Assembly: GCA_051883735.1 (NCBI GenBank)
Contig: JBJEUH010000096.1
Coordinates: forward strand, 1-64,000
Origin: Ventricola sp051883735
Lineage (GTDB): Bacteria; Bacillota; Clostridia; Christensenellales; Aristaeellaceae
Direction: 5' to 3'
DNA length: 64,000 bases
The notes under the pieces were generated by a model, which saw nothing but the letters and a program-made list of their open reading frames with translations, did no database searches and was not told where the DNA came from. The stretch's first letter is position 1, and each line of letters starts with the position of its first letter. Of this stretch, positions 44,377 through 52,190 are shown in pieces. A program made the position numbers and the translations under genes.

Positions 44377-44421
44377 AAAAAAGAGCCTGGTGCACCCCCC
44401 ATGGCACAGCCCCCTTGCTCT
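44377..44421 (-). terminator. Attenuator-like terminator in the pyrG leader
   Basis: AGAGC/GCTCT arms (44417-44421 with 44382-44386) around a G-rich centre, followed by six T residues, between the pyrG promoter and its start codon. The predicted transcript begins GGG at 44426-44424, as the CTP-sensing pyrG leader of Bacillus begins GGGC. Here the fourth base is U rather than C, so the same mechanism is uncertain. Confidence 0.65.
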
Positions 44422-44430
44422 GACCCATGA

Positions 44431-44459
44431 ATCATAACAGAGCGTCTGCCTGTTGTCAA
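44431..44459 (-). promoter_or_regulatory. Promoter of pyrG-purF-purC
   Basis: TTGACA (44459-44454), 17-base spacer, TATGAT (44436-44431) on the minus strand. Confidence 0.85.
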
Positions 44460-44597
44460 GACATTTTTCGGGAGAATCTTCCTGTTTCTTTCACTTTTTG
44501 ATGAATTTTCATTGCAATTCAATCAAAAGTGAAATAACCATGTATCATTGCTTCATTTTTGTCATTTCTGCCGATTGACAGGTCCAGGGCGGCGACG
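44460..44597. other. A+T-rich spacer upstream of the pyrG promoter
   Basis: About 140 bp, strikingly A+T-rich for this part of the chromosome, with ATTGCAATTCAAT-like palindromic bits and no ORF. With the pyrG leader and the terminator beyond it, this fills the gap 44338-44641. It may be an UP element or simply spacer. Confidence 0.4.
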
Positions 44598-44630
44598 CAA
44601 AAACGCCCCGGAGAACGGTCTCCGGAGCGT
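44598..44630 (-). terminator. Rho-independent terminator after the esterase gene
   Basis: 12-bp stem ACGCTCCGGAGA/TCTCCGGGGCGT (one mismatch-type pair) and a TTTTGC tail on the minus strand. Confidence 0.85.
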
Positions 44631-44641
44631 CTGCTCTTTGC

Positions 44642-45514
44642 TTACAGATTCTTAAGGAACCGCGCGGCCAGCCGCGGCCACTCGGCGCATTCCTCCTGCT
44701 GCAGCGATTCATCCCACGCGGCGCAGGTCTGCGTATTGCACAGGCTCAGCCCGTGGCGGCCCTCAGGATAGATGTGCACCTCGGTGAGCACGCCCGCATC
44801 CGCCAGCGCCAGCGCCATGCGCAGGCTGTTCTTCACCGGCACGGACTGGTCGGAGAACGTGTGCCACAGGAACGTCGGCGGGTAATCCGCGCTCACCCAG
44901 TTCAGCACGCTGTAACGCTGATGCGCCGCCGCGTCCTGCGTGCCGGAGAGATGCACGAACGAACCGCGGTGCGCGTCCTCATCCGCGCAGATGACCGGGT
45001 AGCACAGCACGGCGGCGTTGGGCCGCACATCCTCGGGCGCAAGCCCAAGCTCCTGCCACAACTCGGCGCGCTGCCACAGGCCGCACAGGCTCGCCGCCAG
45101 ATGCCCGCCGGCGGAAAAGCCCATGATCGCGATCCTGTCCGGATGCGTGTGCCACTGCGCCGCATGGCTGCGCACATACGCCACGGCCGCCGCCGCGTCG
45201 TGCTGGGGCAGCGGGAAGGTGTTCTCCGGCGCCTTGTCGTACCAGGCGGCCGCCTCCTGGCTTCTGGGCTTGTCCTCCTGCGCCGCGCCCACGCGGTACC
45301 ACAGGACGAACACGTTGAACCCCTCCGCCAGGAAGCGCAGCGCGACCGGCTCGGACTCCCGCTCGCTGCAAAACTCGTAACCGCCGCCCGGGCAGATGAC
45401 GATCGCCGGCCGCCTGATCCCTGGCTCGATCTCCCGGGAAACCCGCGGAACGTACACATCCATGCAAACCTGCGCGCCGCGCGAGGACGGCACAAAAACG
45501 CGTTCGTGAAGCAT
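44642..45514 (-). CDS. Alpha/beta hydrolase (acetyl esterase/xylanase-type BD-FAE family)
   Basis: 290 residues, no signal peptide. Oxyanion CPGGGYEFCS, nucleophile elbow GFSAGGH (Ser134), Asp in WHTFSDQSVPV and His in YPEGRHGLSL give a complete triad. Family members deacetylate sugars or plant xylan fragments. RBS CAGGAGG. It lies 126 bp downstream of the ABC exporter gene with a family A repeat between them. The substrate is not known. Confidence 0.85.
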   Translation of the reverse strand: MLHERVFVPSSRGAQVCMDVYVPRVSREIEPGIRRPAIVICPGGGYEFCSERESEPVALRFLAEGFNVFVLWYRVGAAQEDKPRSQEAAAWYDKAPENTFPLPQHDAAAAVAYVRSHAAQWHTHPDRIAIMGFSAGGHLAASLCGLWQRAELWQELGLAPEDVRPNAAVLCYPVICADEDAHRGSFVHLSGTQDAAAHQRYSVLNWVSADYPPTFLWHTFSDQSVPVKNSLRMALALADAGVLTEVHIYPEGRHGLSLCNTQTCAAWDESLQQEECAEWPRLAARFLKNL

Positions 45515-45531
45515 ATTGACCTCCTGATTCT

Positions 45532-45604
45532 GGGATACGTTGGGGCCGCATGCCCCAAACCCCGCTTGGGGATTTCATCCCCAACCCCCTTCTTCGCTTC
45601 GCGC
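45532..45604 (+). repeat. Double-hairpin repeat family A, copy 7
   Basis: GGGATACGTT, GGGGCCGCATGCCCC, AAACCCCGCTT, GGGGATTTCATCCCC and CCCTTCTTCGCTTCGCGC. The second hairpin is GGGGAT/ATCCCC rather than AGGGAC/GTCCCT, a compensated change that keeps pairing. Confidence 0.85.
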
Positions 45605-45640
45605 ATCCGAAAGGAATTGAGCACAAAATCCGTTGGTACC

Positions 45641-47434
45641 TTAAAAATCCATCGCCATCTTGCTGGATTCCTCCTCGGACAGCTCGGTGATCTGCTTGTC
45701 CATCACGCGGTAGACGCGCTGGCACATGTTCAGCACGCTCGGGCGGTGGGTGGTGACGATGCAGGTCTTGTTCGGGCGCTGCTTGATGATGTTGCGCAGC
45801 ACCTGCCGCTCGGTCGTCACGTCCAGCGCGGAGGTCGCCTCGTCCAGCAGCAGCACCGGCGCGTCGCGCAGCACCGCGCGGGCAATCGCGATGCGCTGCG
45901 CCTGGCCCTCCGACAGGCCGCGGCCGCGCTCGCCGATCTTGTAGTTGATCGTGTCCGGCATCTTGCTCACAAAGTCCCACGCGCAGGCGATTTCAAGCGC
46001 CTCGATGATCTGCTCGTCCGTCGCGTCCTCCCGGACCATGCGCAGGTTCTCCGCGATCGTGCCCGAGAGGATCGTGTTGCCCTGCGGCACATAGGAGAAC
46101 AGATGGCGCGTATCCGCGTTGAGCGGCAGCTCCATGCCGTTGCTCGCGCGGATCACCGCCTCGCCGGCCTTGGGCCGGACCAGGCCGAGAATCAGGCGGA
46201 TCAGCGTCGTCTTGCCCTCGCCGGACGGGCCGATCAGCGCGACGATCTCGCCCGGACGCGCGATCATCTGCGAATCCTTCACCACGCGCTTGCCGCGCAC
46301 ATAGCCGAAGCTCATGTCGCGCATCTCGATGGTGAAGCCGTCCTCGATGTACGCGTCCAGCTCGCCGCTGCGCGGCACATGCGGCTCGCGCGGCAGATCG
46401 ACCAGCTCGCGGATGCGATGCGCGGAGATCGACGTGTTGAGGAACGCCGGGATGATGCCGACCAGGCTGGAAAACGCGCTGGCGAGCTTGTTGCGCTGCT
46501 GCATGAAGAGCGTCATCGTGCCGTAGGTGATCTCCCGCGTCCACAGGCGGTAGAGGCAGTAGCCGAAGATCACACCCTGCAGGATGAAGCCGAAGATCGA
46601 GCTGACGATGCCCGTCTTGATGGAGAACATGTTGTATTCCAGCTGGAAGTCCTTCATCTTCTTCTGCCACTCGCGCAGCTTCTTGCTGTAATGCGGCGCG
46701 ATGCCGAAGGACTTGATCGTGTCGAAATTGTAGAACGTCTCCACCTGGAAGCTCGTCACCTGGCTGCCCATCTCCTTGGCGCGCTTAGCGTAGCGGCGGC
46801 GGTACTTCATCAGGATGGCCGACATCGCAAAGCCGATCGGCGCGCCGACAAACGCCAGCACCGCCATCATCTTGTCATAGCGCATGATGACGAAAAACGT
46901 GACGACGAAATTGTACACGAGGATGATGATCGACGGAAACCAGCCGATTGCGTTGCCGGAGATCGTGCTCACGTCGCTGGAAAAGCGGTTGAGCAGATCG
47001 CCGTTGGGGTACTTGCTCATGGCGTACCAGTCCGCGTCGATGATCCTGTCAAAGATATCCGCCTGGATATCGTTGCCGATGTCGATGCCCAGCTTCATAT
47101 TGAAGCGCCCGAGCCAGTTGCCGATCGTCAGGTTGAAGATCGTCGACACCACCGCGACGGTCACCAGCACCCACAGCTTGTCCGTCTGATAGCCGGTGAT
47201 CACGTCCAGCAGGTACTTGCTCATCAGGCTGCTCACGACGCCGAGCGTCGCGCTGACCAGGCCCATGACCGTCGAATACACGATCGCCCACTTGTACTTT
47301 TTGCTGTATGAAAAAATCCACTTCCAGTCGTCGATGGTCTCCTCGATGGAGCCGTCGTACCACTTGTTGATCAGGATCTTCAGCGATTCAAAGGCAATCT
47401 TGACCTCCTGGCTCTGATCGCGGTTTTCTGCCAT
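45641..47434 (-). CDS. ABC exporter (fused membrane and ATPase domains)
   Basis: 597 residues: an N-terminal cytosolic stretch, six membrane helices (about 45-340) and an ATPase domain with Walker A GPSGEGKTT, signature LSEGQAQR and Walker B VLLLDEATSALD. A homodimeric exporter of the MsbA/LmrA/peptide-exporter class, lacking a C39 peptidase domain. It has its own promoter and is separated from the PqqD gene by three terminator hairpins, so it is a separate transcript though it may export the product of the adjacent peptide cassette. RBS AAAGGGG. Confidence 0.88.
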   Translation of the reverse strand: MAENRDQSQEVKIAFESLKILINKWYDGSIEETIDDWKWIFSYSKKYKWAIVYSTVMGLVSATLGVVSSLMSKYLLDVITGYQTDKLWVLVTVAVVSTIFNLTIGNWLGRFNMKLGIDIGNDIQADIFDRIIDADWYAMSKYPNGDLLNRFSSDVSTISGNAIGWFPSIIILVYNFVVTFFVIMRYDKMMAVLAFVGAPIGFAMSAILMKYRRRYAKRAKEMGSQVTSFQVETFYNFDTIKSFGIAPHYSKKLREWQKKMKDFQLEYNMFSIKTGIVSSIFGFILQGVIFGYCLYRLWTREITYGTMTLFMQQRNKLASAFSSLVGIIPAFLNTSISAHRIRELVDLPREPHVPRSGELDAYIEDGFTIEMRDMSFGYVRGKRVVKDSQMIARPGEIVALIGPSGEGKTTLIRLILGLVRPKAGEAVIRASNGMELPLNADTRHLFSYVPQGNTILSGTIAENLRMVREDATDEQIIEALEIACAWDFVSKMPDTINYKIGERGRGLSEGQAQRIAIARAVLRDAPVLLLDEATSALDVTTERQVLRNIIKQRPNKTCIVTTHRPSVLNMCQRVYRVMDKQITELSEEESSKMAMDF

Positions 47435-47479
47435 GCGCGCTGCCCCTTTCGTCCGATGAATGCAAGTCCGTTATCTTTT

Positions 47480-47508
47480 ATCATACGCTTTTCCCGCGCG
47501 TTCGTCAA
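47480..47508 (-). promoter_or_regulatory. Promoter of the ABC exporter gene
   Basis: TTGACG (47508-47503), 17-base spacer, TATGAT (47485-47480) on the minus strand. Confidence 0.8.
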
Positions 47509-47558
47509 GCGCGCCGCGTGCGCGCAGACCGCCTCCGGCGCCTGACCCGACCGAAAAA

Positions 47559-47754
47559 GCGGGCCGTGCCCGCTCCCGCTTCCGAACAGCTTTGCAAAAC
47601 CAAGTCATTCAGTGCTCGCTGTACGATTTTGGGCGCAATGTCCTAAAAGGCGAAAAGCGGGCCGTGCCCGCTCCCGCTTCCGAACAGCTTTGCAAAACCA
47701 GGTCATTCAGTGCTCGCTGCACGATTTTGGGCGCAATGTCCTAAAAGGCGAAAA
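47559..47754 (+). repeat. Tandem pair of family C terminator-bearing repeats (98-bp period)
   Basis: Unit 1 is 47559-47656 and unit 2 47657-47754; they differ at only about two positions. Each begins GCGGGCCGTGCCCGCT, a hairpin that on the minus strand is followed by a T-run, and continues CTTCCGAACAGCTTTGCAAA. A third, diverged copy is at 7489-7588. Together with the promoter this explains the gap 47435-47798. Confidence 0.9.
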
Positions 47755-47781
47755 AAGCGCGCAGGAACACTTCCCGCGCAC
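47751..47781 (-). terminator. Terminator after the PqqD-like gene
   Basis: GCGCGGGAAGTGTTCCTGCGCGC hairpin with TTTTTT on the minus strand, immediately before the tandem family C hairpins. Confidence 0.8.
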
Positions 47782-47798
47782 CGAAAGCCTCTCGCTTC

Positions 47799-48122
47799 TT
47801 ATTCTTCCCGCTGTTCCTGCTTGATCATCGGATGCGGCGGCAGCGTCTCGCCCTCCTCGGTGAGCACCATGCCCATCAGGATCAGCTCGGCCGTCAGCCC
47901 GTTCACGTCGCGCCTGGCGGTCTCCTCGTCGATCTCAAAATTCTCCATGACGCGCGCCGTCAGCTCGTCCAGATCCTTCGCGTCGTTCAGGTTCTGCCAG
48001 ATGAACGCCGCGGTGCTGTTCAGGTTGATCAGGCCGTTGAGGCGCTTGGCCGCCTCGCCGCAGGGCACGAGGATGTTCTCGCCCGCGATCTGCCTGAGAA
48101 TAAAATCCGGATGGGTTTTCAT
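47799..48122 (-). CDS. PqqD-like peptide-binding protein (RiPP recognition element)
   Basis: 107 residues. The fold of PqqD/RRE proteins is indicated by FILRQIAGENILVPCGE, the central GLINLNSTAAFIWQNL and the DEETARRDVNGLTAELILMG helix. These proteins hold the leader of a precursor peptide for the modifying enzyme. Codons are G+C-rich like the chromosome. RBS AAGGAG. Follows the kinase gene by about 95 bp. Confidence 0.88.
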   Translation of the reverse strand: MKTHPDFILRQIAGENILVPCGEAAKRLNGLINLNSTAAFIWQNLNDAKDLDELTARVMENFEIDEETARRDVNGLTAELILMGMVLTEEGETLPPHPMIKQEQREE

Positions 48123-48217
48123 CGTCTACTCCTTCTTTGCAGCCGCTTGCTGTCGCAGCCTTCCGCTCACATGATATCACCAATTCCGATCCGGCGCAAC
48201 CGGCGGCGCAAACTTTT

Positions 48218-49087
48218 TTACAGCCCGATCGCCTCGCGCAGCGCCTCCACGGCGCGCGCATCCGGCGTGCAGGACAGCGCATAGATCGGCACCCGGGCCA
48301 GCACGTCGTCGAGCAGCTCCATGGCGCGCAGCACCAGCTCGCGGTTCCAGCGCGGCACGGTGATCTCCGGGTAGATGCGCTGGAACGCCTCGCCCGCCGA
48401 CAGCCGCCGGACCTCGTTCTCCGTGCCCTGACTGAGCATCACGATGGCGCGGATGGGCTCATTCCCCTGCTTATGGATGCCGCTGGTGCCGCACATCGGG
48501 CAGCCATAGGCGTGCCAGACGCCGTCCTTTTTGCGCAGCAGCGTCCGGTCGCCGTTGATGACCTCGCCGCCCGCGTATTTCTCCCACAGGTCGGCCTGCG
48601 TGCTCTTGCCCGTGCCGCTGGGCGCGGAAAAGATCAGTGCTTTGCCATCCATATTGACATGAGAGCTGTGGAGGAAGAAACCGCCAAAGCGAAGAAAGAG
48701 GTATTCCAGTCCAAAATAGTTGATAAAGTTAAAGCCGTTCGCGCAGCGTTCTGCCAAAATGGTATGGCTTATATAGAAAACTGTGCCAGTATCCTTCCCC
48801 AGCTTTAGTACAGCATCGTAAATCCGTTCCTTCCAGGTAAATGCTCTGTAATGTTCACCGTTTTTTCCCTGCAATTCAAATCCAAACGGAAATTCTGCTA
48901 TCACTCTGCATTCGCCAGTAACCTCCGGGATGCTGGTACATTTCCGGAAAGCAAAGCAATAGTCCGCACTCGCTTCAATAGTACGGAAATCCAATGCATT
49001 GCTGTCCGGCAATTGAAACGGAAGATCGCTGATTACTTTCCACACAAGATCGCCAATTCGATAATAAGCTGTTTCACAGTTTTCCAA
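48218..49087 (-). CDS. HprK-like serine kinase, tailoring enzyme (G+C mosaic gene)
   Basis: 289 residues. C-terminal P-loop kinase domain of the HPr-kinase type: GFFLHSSHVNMDGKALIF, Walker A SAPSGTGKST (154-163) and NGDRTLL (Asp180). Kinases of this shape sit in many peptide gene clusters and phosphorylate the precursor or product. The first ~145 codons are A+T-rich and the remaining ~145 G+C-rich, with a sharp change near 48655 just before the Walker A motif. Overlaps the radical SAM gene by 14 bp. Confidence 0.82.
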   Translation of the reverse strand: MENCETAYYRIGDLVWKVISDLPFQLPDSNALDFRTIEASADYCFAFRKCTSIPEVTGECRVIAEFPFGFELQGKNGEHYRAFTWKERIYDAVLKLGKDTGTVFYISHTILAERCANGFNFINYFGLEYLFLRFGGFFLHSSHVNMDGKALIFSAPSGTGKSTQADLWEKYAGGEVINGDRTLLRKKDGVWHAYGCPMCGTSGIHKQGNEPIRAIVMLSQGTENEVRRLSAGEAFQRIYPEITVPRWNRELVLRAMELLDDVLARVPIYALSCTPDARAVEALREAIGL

Positions 49088-50195
49088 ACCGACTGCTCCT
49101 CTCTGCTAGCAACAGCTTGGCATATTCTTCGCAAAACGCGCAAAGATACTCGGGCGTCCCGGCCATAGAACCTGTTTCACAAAAGGCTGCCGCCGCACAA
49201 ACATGACAGATGCAGCGATATCTGCAACACTTGCACTTTTCAGAAATCCGGATATGGTTTGTATCCTCAACAATTTTTTTCCAAGCATCAGCAAACGCCG
49301 TAGTATGCAAATCAATACGATTCTGGTTATGGATTCCACATCCGCTTGCGCATCCTCTCCAATCCACCCAGAAAACGCATGAACCTGCCCTGCATGTCAC
49401 CTGGTTATTCCCATAGAGAGAATAGCGTTCAGGCCTCTCAAAGGCAGCACATCGCTGCTCAAGATACAATCTGTATTCTTCTTCCTGCCCAATAAAGTGA
49501 TCGCGAAGATACGCCAAGCTCCGTTCCGCAAGCTGTATCGGCGGAAAACGGTCTTTGGCCTGAACACTGTCCTCCTCCTTTCGATACGAAGGTAACATAT
49601 AATTCGCAATGGCCAAAGGAACCTGATACCGATTGCATATTTCAATAATCTGTCGATAATCCGCCGCATTTTCAGGTACCATGACACTATGCACCCTGAA
49701 TGCAATATCGTACTCCTTCAGCAAATCAAACGCATTCATCACCTGAGAAAACCCATTGGGATTTCCGCATAGCTTCGCATAAGTTTCATCAGATGCTCCA
49801 TAGAGCGATATATTCAGCCTTCTCGGCGGATATTTCGCCAGCCAGGCAACCCTCTCCCGGTCGAGCAGCGTTGCATTCGTATTGATACACAGATGCAGAG
49901 GCAGTCTGGTCAGACGTTCATACAGCTTATCGAAGTCCGGATAAAGAAACGGTTCTCCACCTGTCAAGAGCGGGAACAGCATTCCCATCTGGATGGCCTG
50001 TTCAAATATTTCGATCCAAAATTCATAGGGCTGTAACTCTTCCCGACGCGGTACATGCTCGATATAACACATTCTGCACCTCATGTTGCAGACAGGGGAC
50101 AATTCGAATGTACCGGAAATCGGAATTTTCTGCTGCTGCGCTTTGTTGATCAGTCTTTCATTATAGGTTCCGGAAAATGCGTCTAATGAATCCAT
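49074..50195 (-). CDS. Radical SAM/SPASM peptide maturase
   Basis: 373 residues. Radical SAM cluster motif CNMRCRMC (C36, C40, C43), then LTGGEPFLYPDFDKL and INTNATLLDRE. The last ~110 residues carry 13 cysteines (TCRAGSCVFWVDWRGCASGC, KCKCCRYRCICHVCAAAAFC, YLCAFC), enough for two auxiliary Fe-S clusters as in SPASM peptide maturases. Such enzymes form thioether, C-C or epimerised residues in ribosomal peptides. RBS GAGGGAG after the precursor terminator. Low G+C. Confidence 0.92.
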   Translation of the reverse strand: MDSLDAFSGTYNERLINKAQQQKIPISGTFELSPVCNMRCRMCYIEHVPRREELQPYEFWIEIFEQAIQMGMLFPLLTGGEPFLYPDFDKLYERLTRLPLHLCINTNATLLDRERVAWLAKYPPRRLNISLYGASDETYAKLCGNPNGFSQVMNAFDLLKEYDIAFRVHSVMVPENAADYRQIIEICNRYQVPLAIANYMLPSYRKEEDSVQAKDRFPPIQLAERSLAYLRDHFIGQEEEYRLYLEQRCAAFERPERYSLYGNNQVTCRAGSCVFWVDWRGCASGCGIHNQNRIDLHTTAFADAWKKIVEDTNHIRISEKCKCCRYRCICHVCAAAAFCETGSMAGTPEYLCAFCEEYAKLLLAERSSRFGKL

Positions 50196-50213
50196 GTGTT
50201 CTCCCTCTTATTG

Positions 50214-50240
50214 AAAAAAAGGGAATCGAATCCGATTCCC
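50214..50240 (-). terminator. Terminator between candidate precursor and radical SAM gene
   Basis: Perfect stem GGGAATCG/CGATTCCC with a four-base loop and seven T residues. It should give much more precursor mRNA than maturase mRNA. Confidence 0.88.
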
Positions 50241-50263
50241 TCCTTAAATGCAGTTACCTCACA

Positions 50264-50794
50264 TTACAGGCTCGTGCCAATGTCCAAGCTGAAAACAGGC
50301 GCAAGCATGGCGTGCTTCTTTTCAGTATCACTCGGAGTAAACTTAAGTATACCATTGAGAATACTCCATCCAGACTGATCCATTTGCTTATCCTTATCAT
50401 CGCCGCTAATGAACAGCCATCCCAAGAAACTGCTCTTGTACTCCGCCTTAATATCGACGGTATGGTTATTATTGTTCCACTGGAGGTAATCACTGAAGGT
50501 AGAATGGTTCTTGTTAACATAACCTACCTGAGAACTGGTAATATTATCATCTTCTGTTAGAGTATCGTTTCCTTCAAGCTTGCCATCCACCATCGTCACA
50601 TAGTCCGCAAAGCCTGCATCATAGTTGGTGCAAGTAACACCCAAAGCGGAAGAAAGTACTTTGGCCGAATCCTTCTGGCCACCTTTCAGGCAGTCAAAAA
50701 TAACCTGCGTATTCGCATCTCCACATGACGACACCGCCTCGTTAGCCATAAACGCCTCAAAGCTGACCCTCGGCATTTCATAAACAGCCTTCAT
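50264..50794 (-). CDS. Candidate ribosomal peptide/protein precursor
   Basis: 176 residues; no family recognised. It starts MKAVYEMPRVSFEAFMANEA then VSSC, a leader-like N-terminus of the 'YE.P.v.fe.f..NEaVs.C' kind that I associate with small clostridial proteins next to maturases (inference). The rest is polar, rich in Asp, Asn, Ser, Thr and Lys, with only two more cysteines (residues 35 and 55), no signal peptide and no membrane segment. The start at 50794 is preferred over 50800 because GAGGA then lies nine bases upstream. Own promoter and terminator, directly before the radical SAM gene. Unusually long for a precursor. Confidence 0.7.
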   Translation of the reverse strand: MKAVYEMPRVSFEAFMANEAVSSCGDANTQVIFDCLKGGQKDSAKVLSSALGVTCTNYDAGFADYVTMVDGKLEGNDTLTEDDNITSSQVGYVNKNHSTFSDYLQWNNNNHTVDIKAEYKSSFLGWLFISGDDKDKQMDQSGWSILNGILKFTPSDTEKKHAMLAPVFSLDIGTSL

Positions 50795-50868
50795 ATCCAT
50801 CAGTCCTCTCTTTCAAGGATAGTCTCTCAAACCCGGCGCTTTTTTAAAGCGTAACTTAAATCATCCAC

Positions 50869-50897
50869 AGTATACACCCATTCACAGGGGAAGTCAA
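50869..50897 (-). promoter_or_regulatory. Promoter of the candidate precursor gene
   Basis: TTGACT (50897-50892), 17-base spacer, TATACT (50874-50869) on the minus strand, about 75 bases before the start codon. Confidence 0.85.
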
Positions 50898-50939
50898 TGC
50901 CAAATCACAACTTTCTTACGATCATTTAACATTTCCATG

Positions 50940-52190
50940 TTATTTGATGATTCCATACCGCCGCAGCAGCTCCACGCGCTCGCTGCCGATGCGCAGGCTC
51001 TCCGCGGCGCGGTTGTCCGCCCCGGCCCCGCGGCGTTCCCCGGCGTAGTGCACCATGCGGCGCGCCCAGGCGAGCGGCAGCAGCCAGGGCTTCGTGCGCA
51101 GGAAGGGATAGCGCCCCTCCAGCGCCTTCCGACTGGGGAAGAGCGTGCGCAGCACATTCCCCCGGGCCTTCCTGCCGCGCCTGTCCGCGGCAACAGCGTT
51201 GAGCGTCATGGTGCTCGAGTGCTTGCGGCTCATGGTGGCGTCGCCAAACACACCGCTGTCCAGCAGGTCGTCAAGCATCGGGCCCTCGTCCACCGTGATC
51301 TCCTGCCACACCTGCGGAACGCCCGCTGCATTCGGATCAAAGCCCAGATACTTTCTGCCAATCCTCAGCAGCGCCGCCGCGAACTGATCCGCTCGAATCT
51401 CCCGGCAGTTCTCCAGCACAGCCACCCAGTCAATCTCCTGCCCATAGCGTCCTGCGAAGAGCACGATGTCGCACACCTGCCGAATGCCGAAGCCGCTGTG
51501 CAGGAAGTGCTTGAACGCATGGCAGATCAGATAGAAGAAATGATCCGTCGGGCAGAGTGTCGTCAGGGGCGTACCATCCACAAGGATCTGGGTCGTATGC
51601 GCGTGCGCATCCGCAAAGAATCGATTGAAATCGCCGTACGCATCATTTTCCGGCGGGAACAAATGCTTGTGCAGCTCGATGTACAGCGGGCTGCCCGGCT
51701 TGCCGTAGGGCACCTCATGCGCGCTCAGAATGTCCTGCTGCGGATCGGCCGGCTGCATGCCGAAGGCAAGCATCGCCTCATGGCAGGGTTCAAACTGCTC
51801 CGGCGGAATCAGCACGTCCTCATCGCCGGAAATCCGATGATCCGGACTGGGATACAGGCTCCTGCAGACAGCGCCCTTCACCACGCAAGGCGTCACGCCC
51901 ACAGCCTGCAAATGCTTCACCAGGGCAAGAAGCTCGCCCGTCTTCATCGCCTGCATCATTACGCTCTGCATGGTCTGCCGCTTGGCAAGCTGCATCAGCT
52001 GCGCATCCGCACTCCGAGCTGCCGGACAGGCATACACCGCCTCAAAGATCATCGGCAGCACATGGTGCGTCTGCGCCATCTGAAACAGCGCAGCCCAGTC
52101 CTGCGCGCTCAGCGGATTCTCCCACTGCACGCGCTCGCCACGCAGGCTCACAGCCAGGGCTTCCAGAAACAGCGAATTAATTGCGTTCAT
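50940..52190 (-). CDS. Nucleotidyltransferase-fold protein (NTP_transf_5 family)
   Basis: 416 residues. Conserved block VVKGAVCRSLYPSPDHR then ISGDEDVLI (Lys105-Gly106 and the GDxD at 122-125) is the signature of the uncharacterised nucleotidyltransferase family often found in peptide-maturation clusters beside HprK-like kinases and PqqD proteins. In some lasso peptide systems such a protein extends a kinase-added phosphate. G+C-rich, so it belongs to the older flank of the cassette. Start overlaps the phosphoesterase stop by four bases. Confidence 0.8.
   Translation of the reverse strand: MNAINSLFLEALAVSLRGERVQWENPLSAQDWAALFQMAQTHHVLPMIFEAVYACPAARSADAQLMQLAKRQTMQSVMMQAMKTGELLALVKHLQAVGVTPCVVKGAVCRSLYPSPDHRISGDEDVLIPPEQFEPCHEAMLAFGMQPADPQQDILSAHEVPYGKPGSPLYIELHKHLFPPENDAYGDFNRFFADAHAHTTQILVDGTPLTTLCPTDHFFYLICHAFKHFLHSGFGIRQVCDIVLFAGRYGQEIDWVAVLENCREIRADQFAAALLRIGRKYLGFDPNAAGVPQVWQEITVDEGPMLDDLLDSGVFGDATMSRKHSSTMTLNAVAADRRGRKARGNVLRTLFPSRKALEGRYPFLRTKPWLLPLAWARRMVHYAGERRGAGADNRAAESLRIGSERVELLRRYGIIK

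Noticed and set aside
44460..44597. A+T-rich segment as a replication origin or mobile junction
   Set aside because: No DnaA-box cluster, repeats or target duplications; it is short and fits a promoter-upstream spacer.
47559..47754. CRISPR-like array
   Set aside because: Only two directly abutting 98-bp units without spacers; each is a terminator-bearing repeat.
47799..52190. Lasso peptide cluster, suggested by kinase, nucleotidyltransferase and PqqD-like protein
   Set aside because: No asparagine-synthetase-like cyclase and no B2 protease; a radical SAM enzyme takes the central place.
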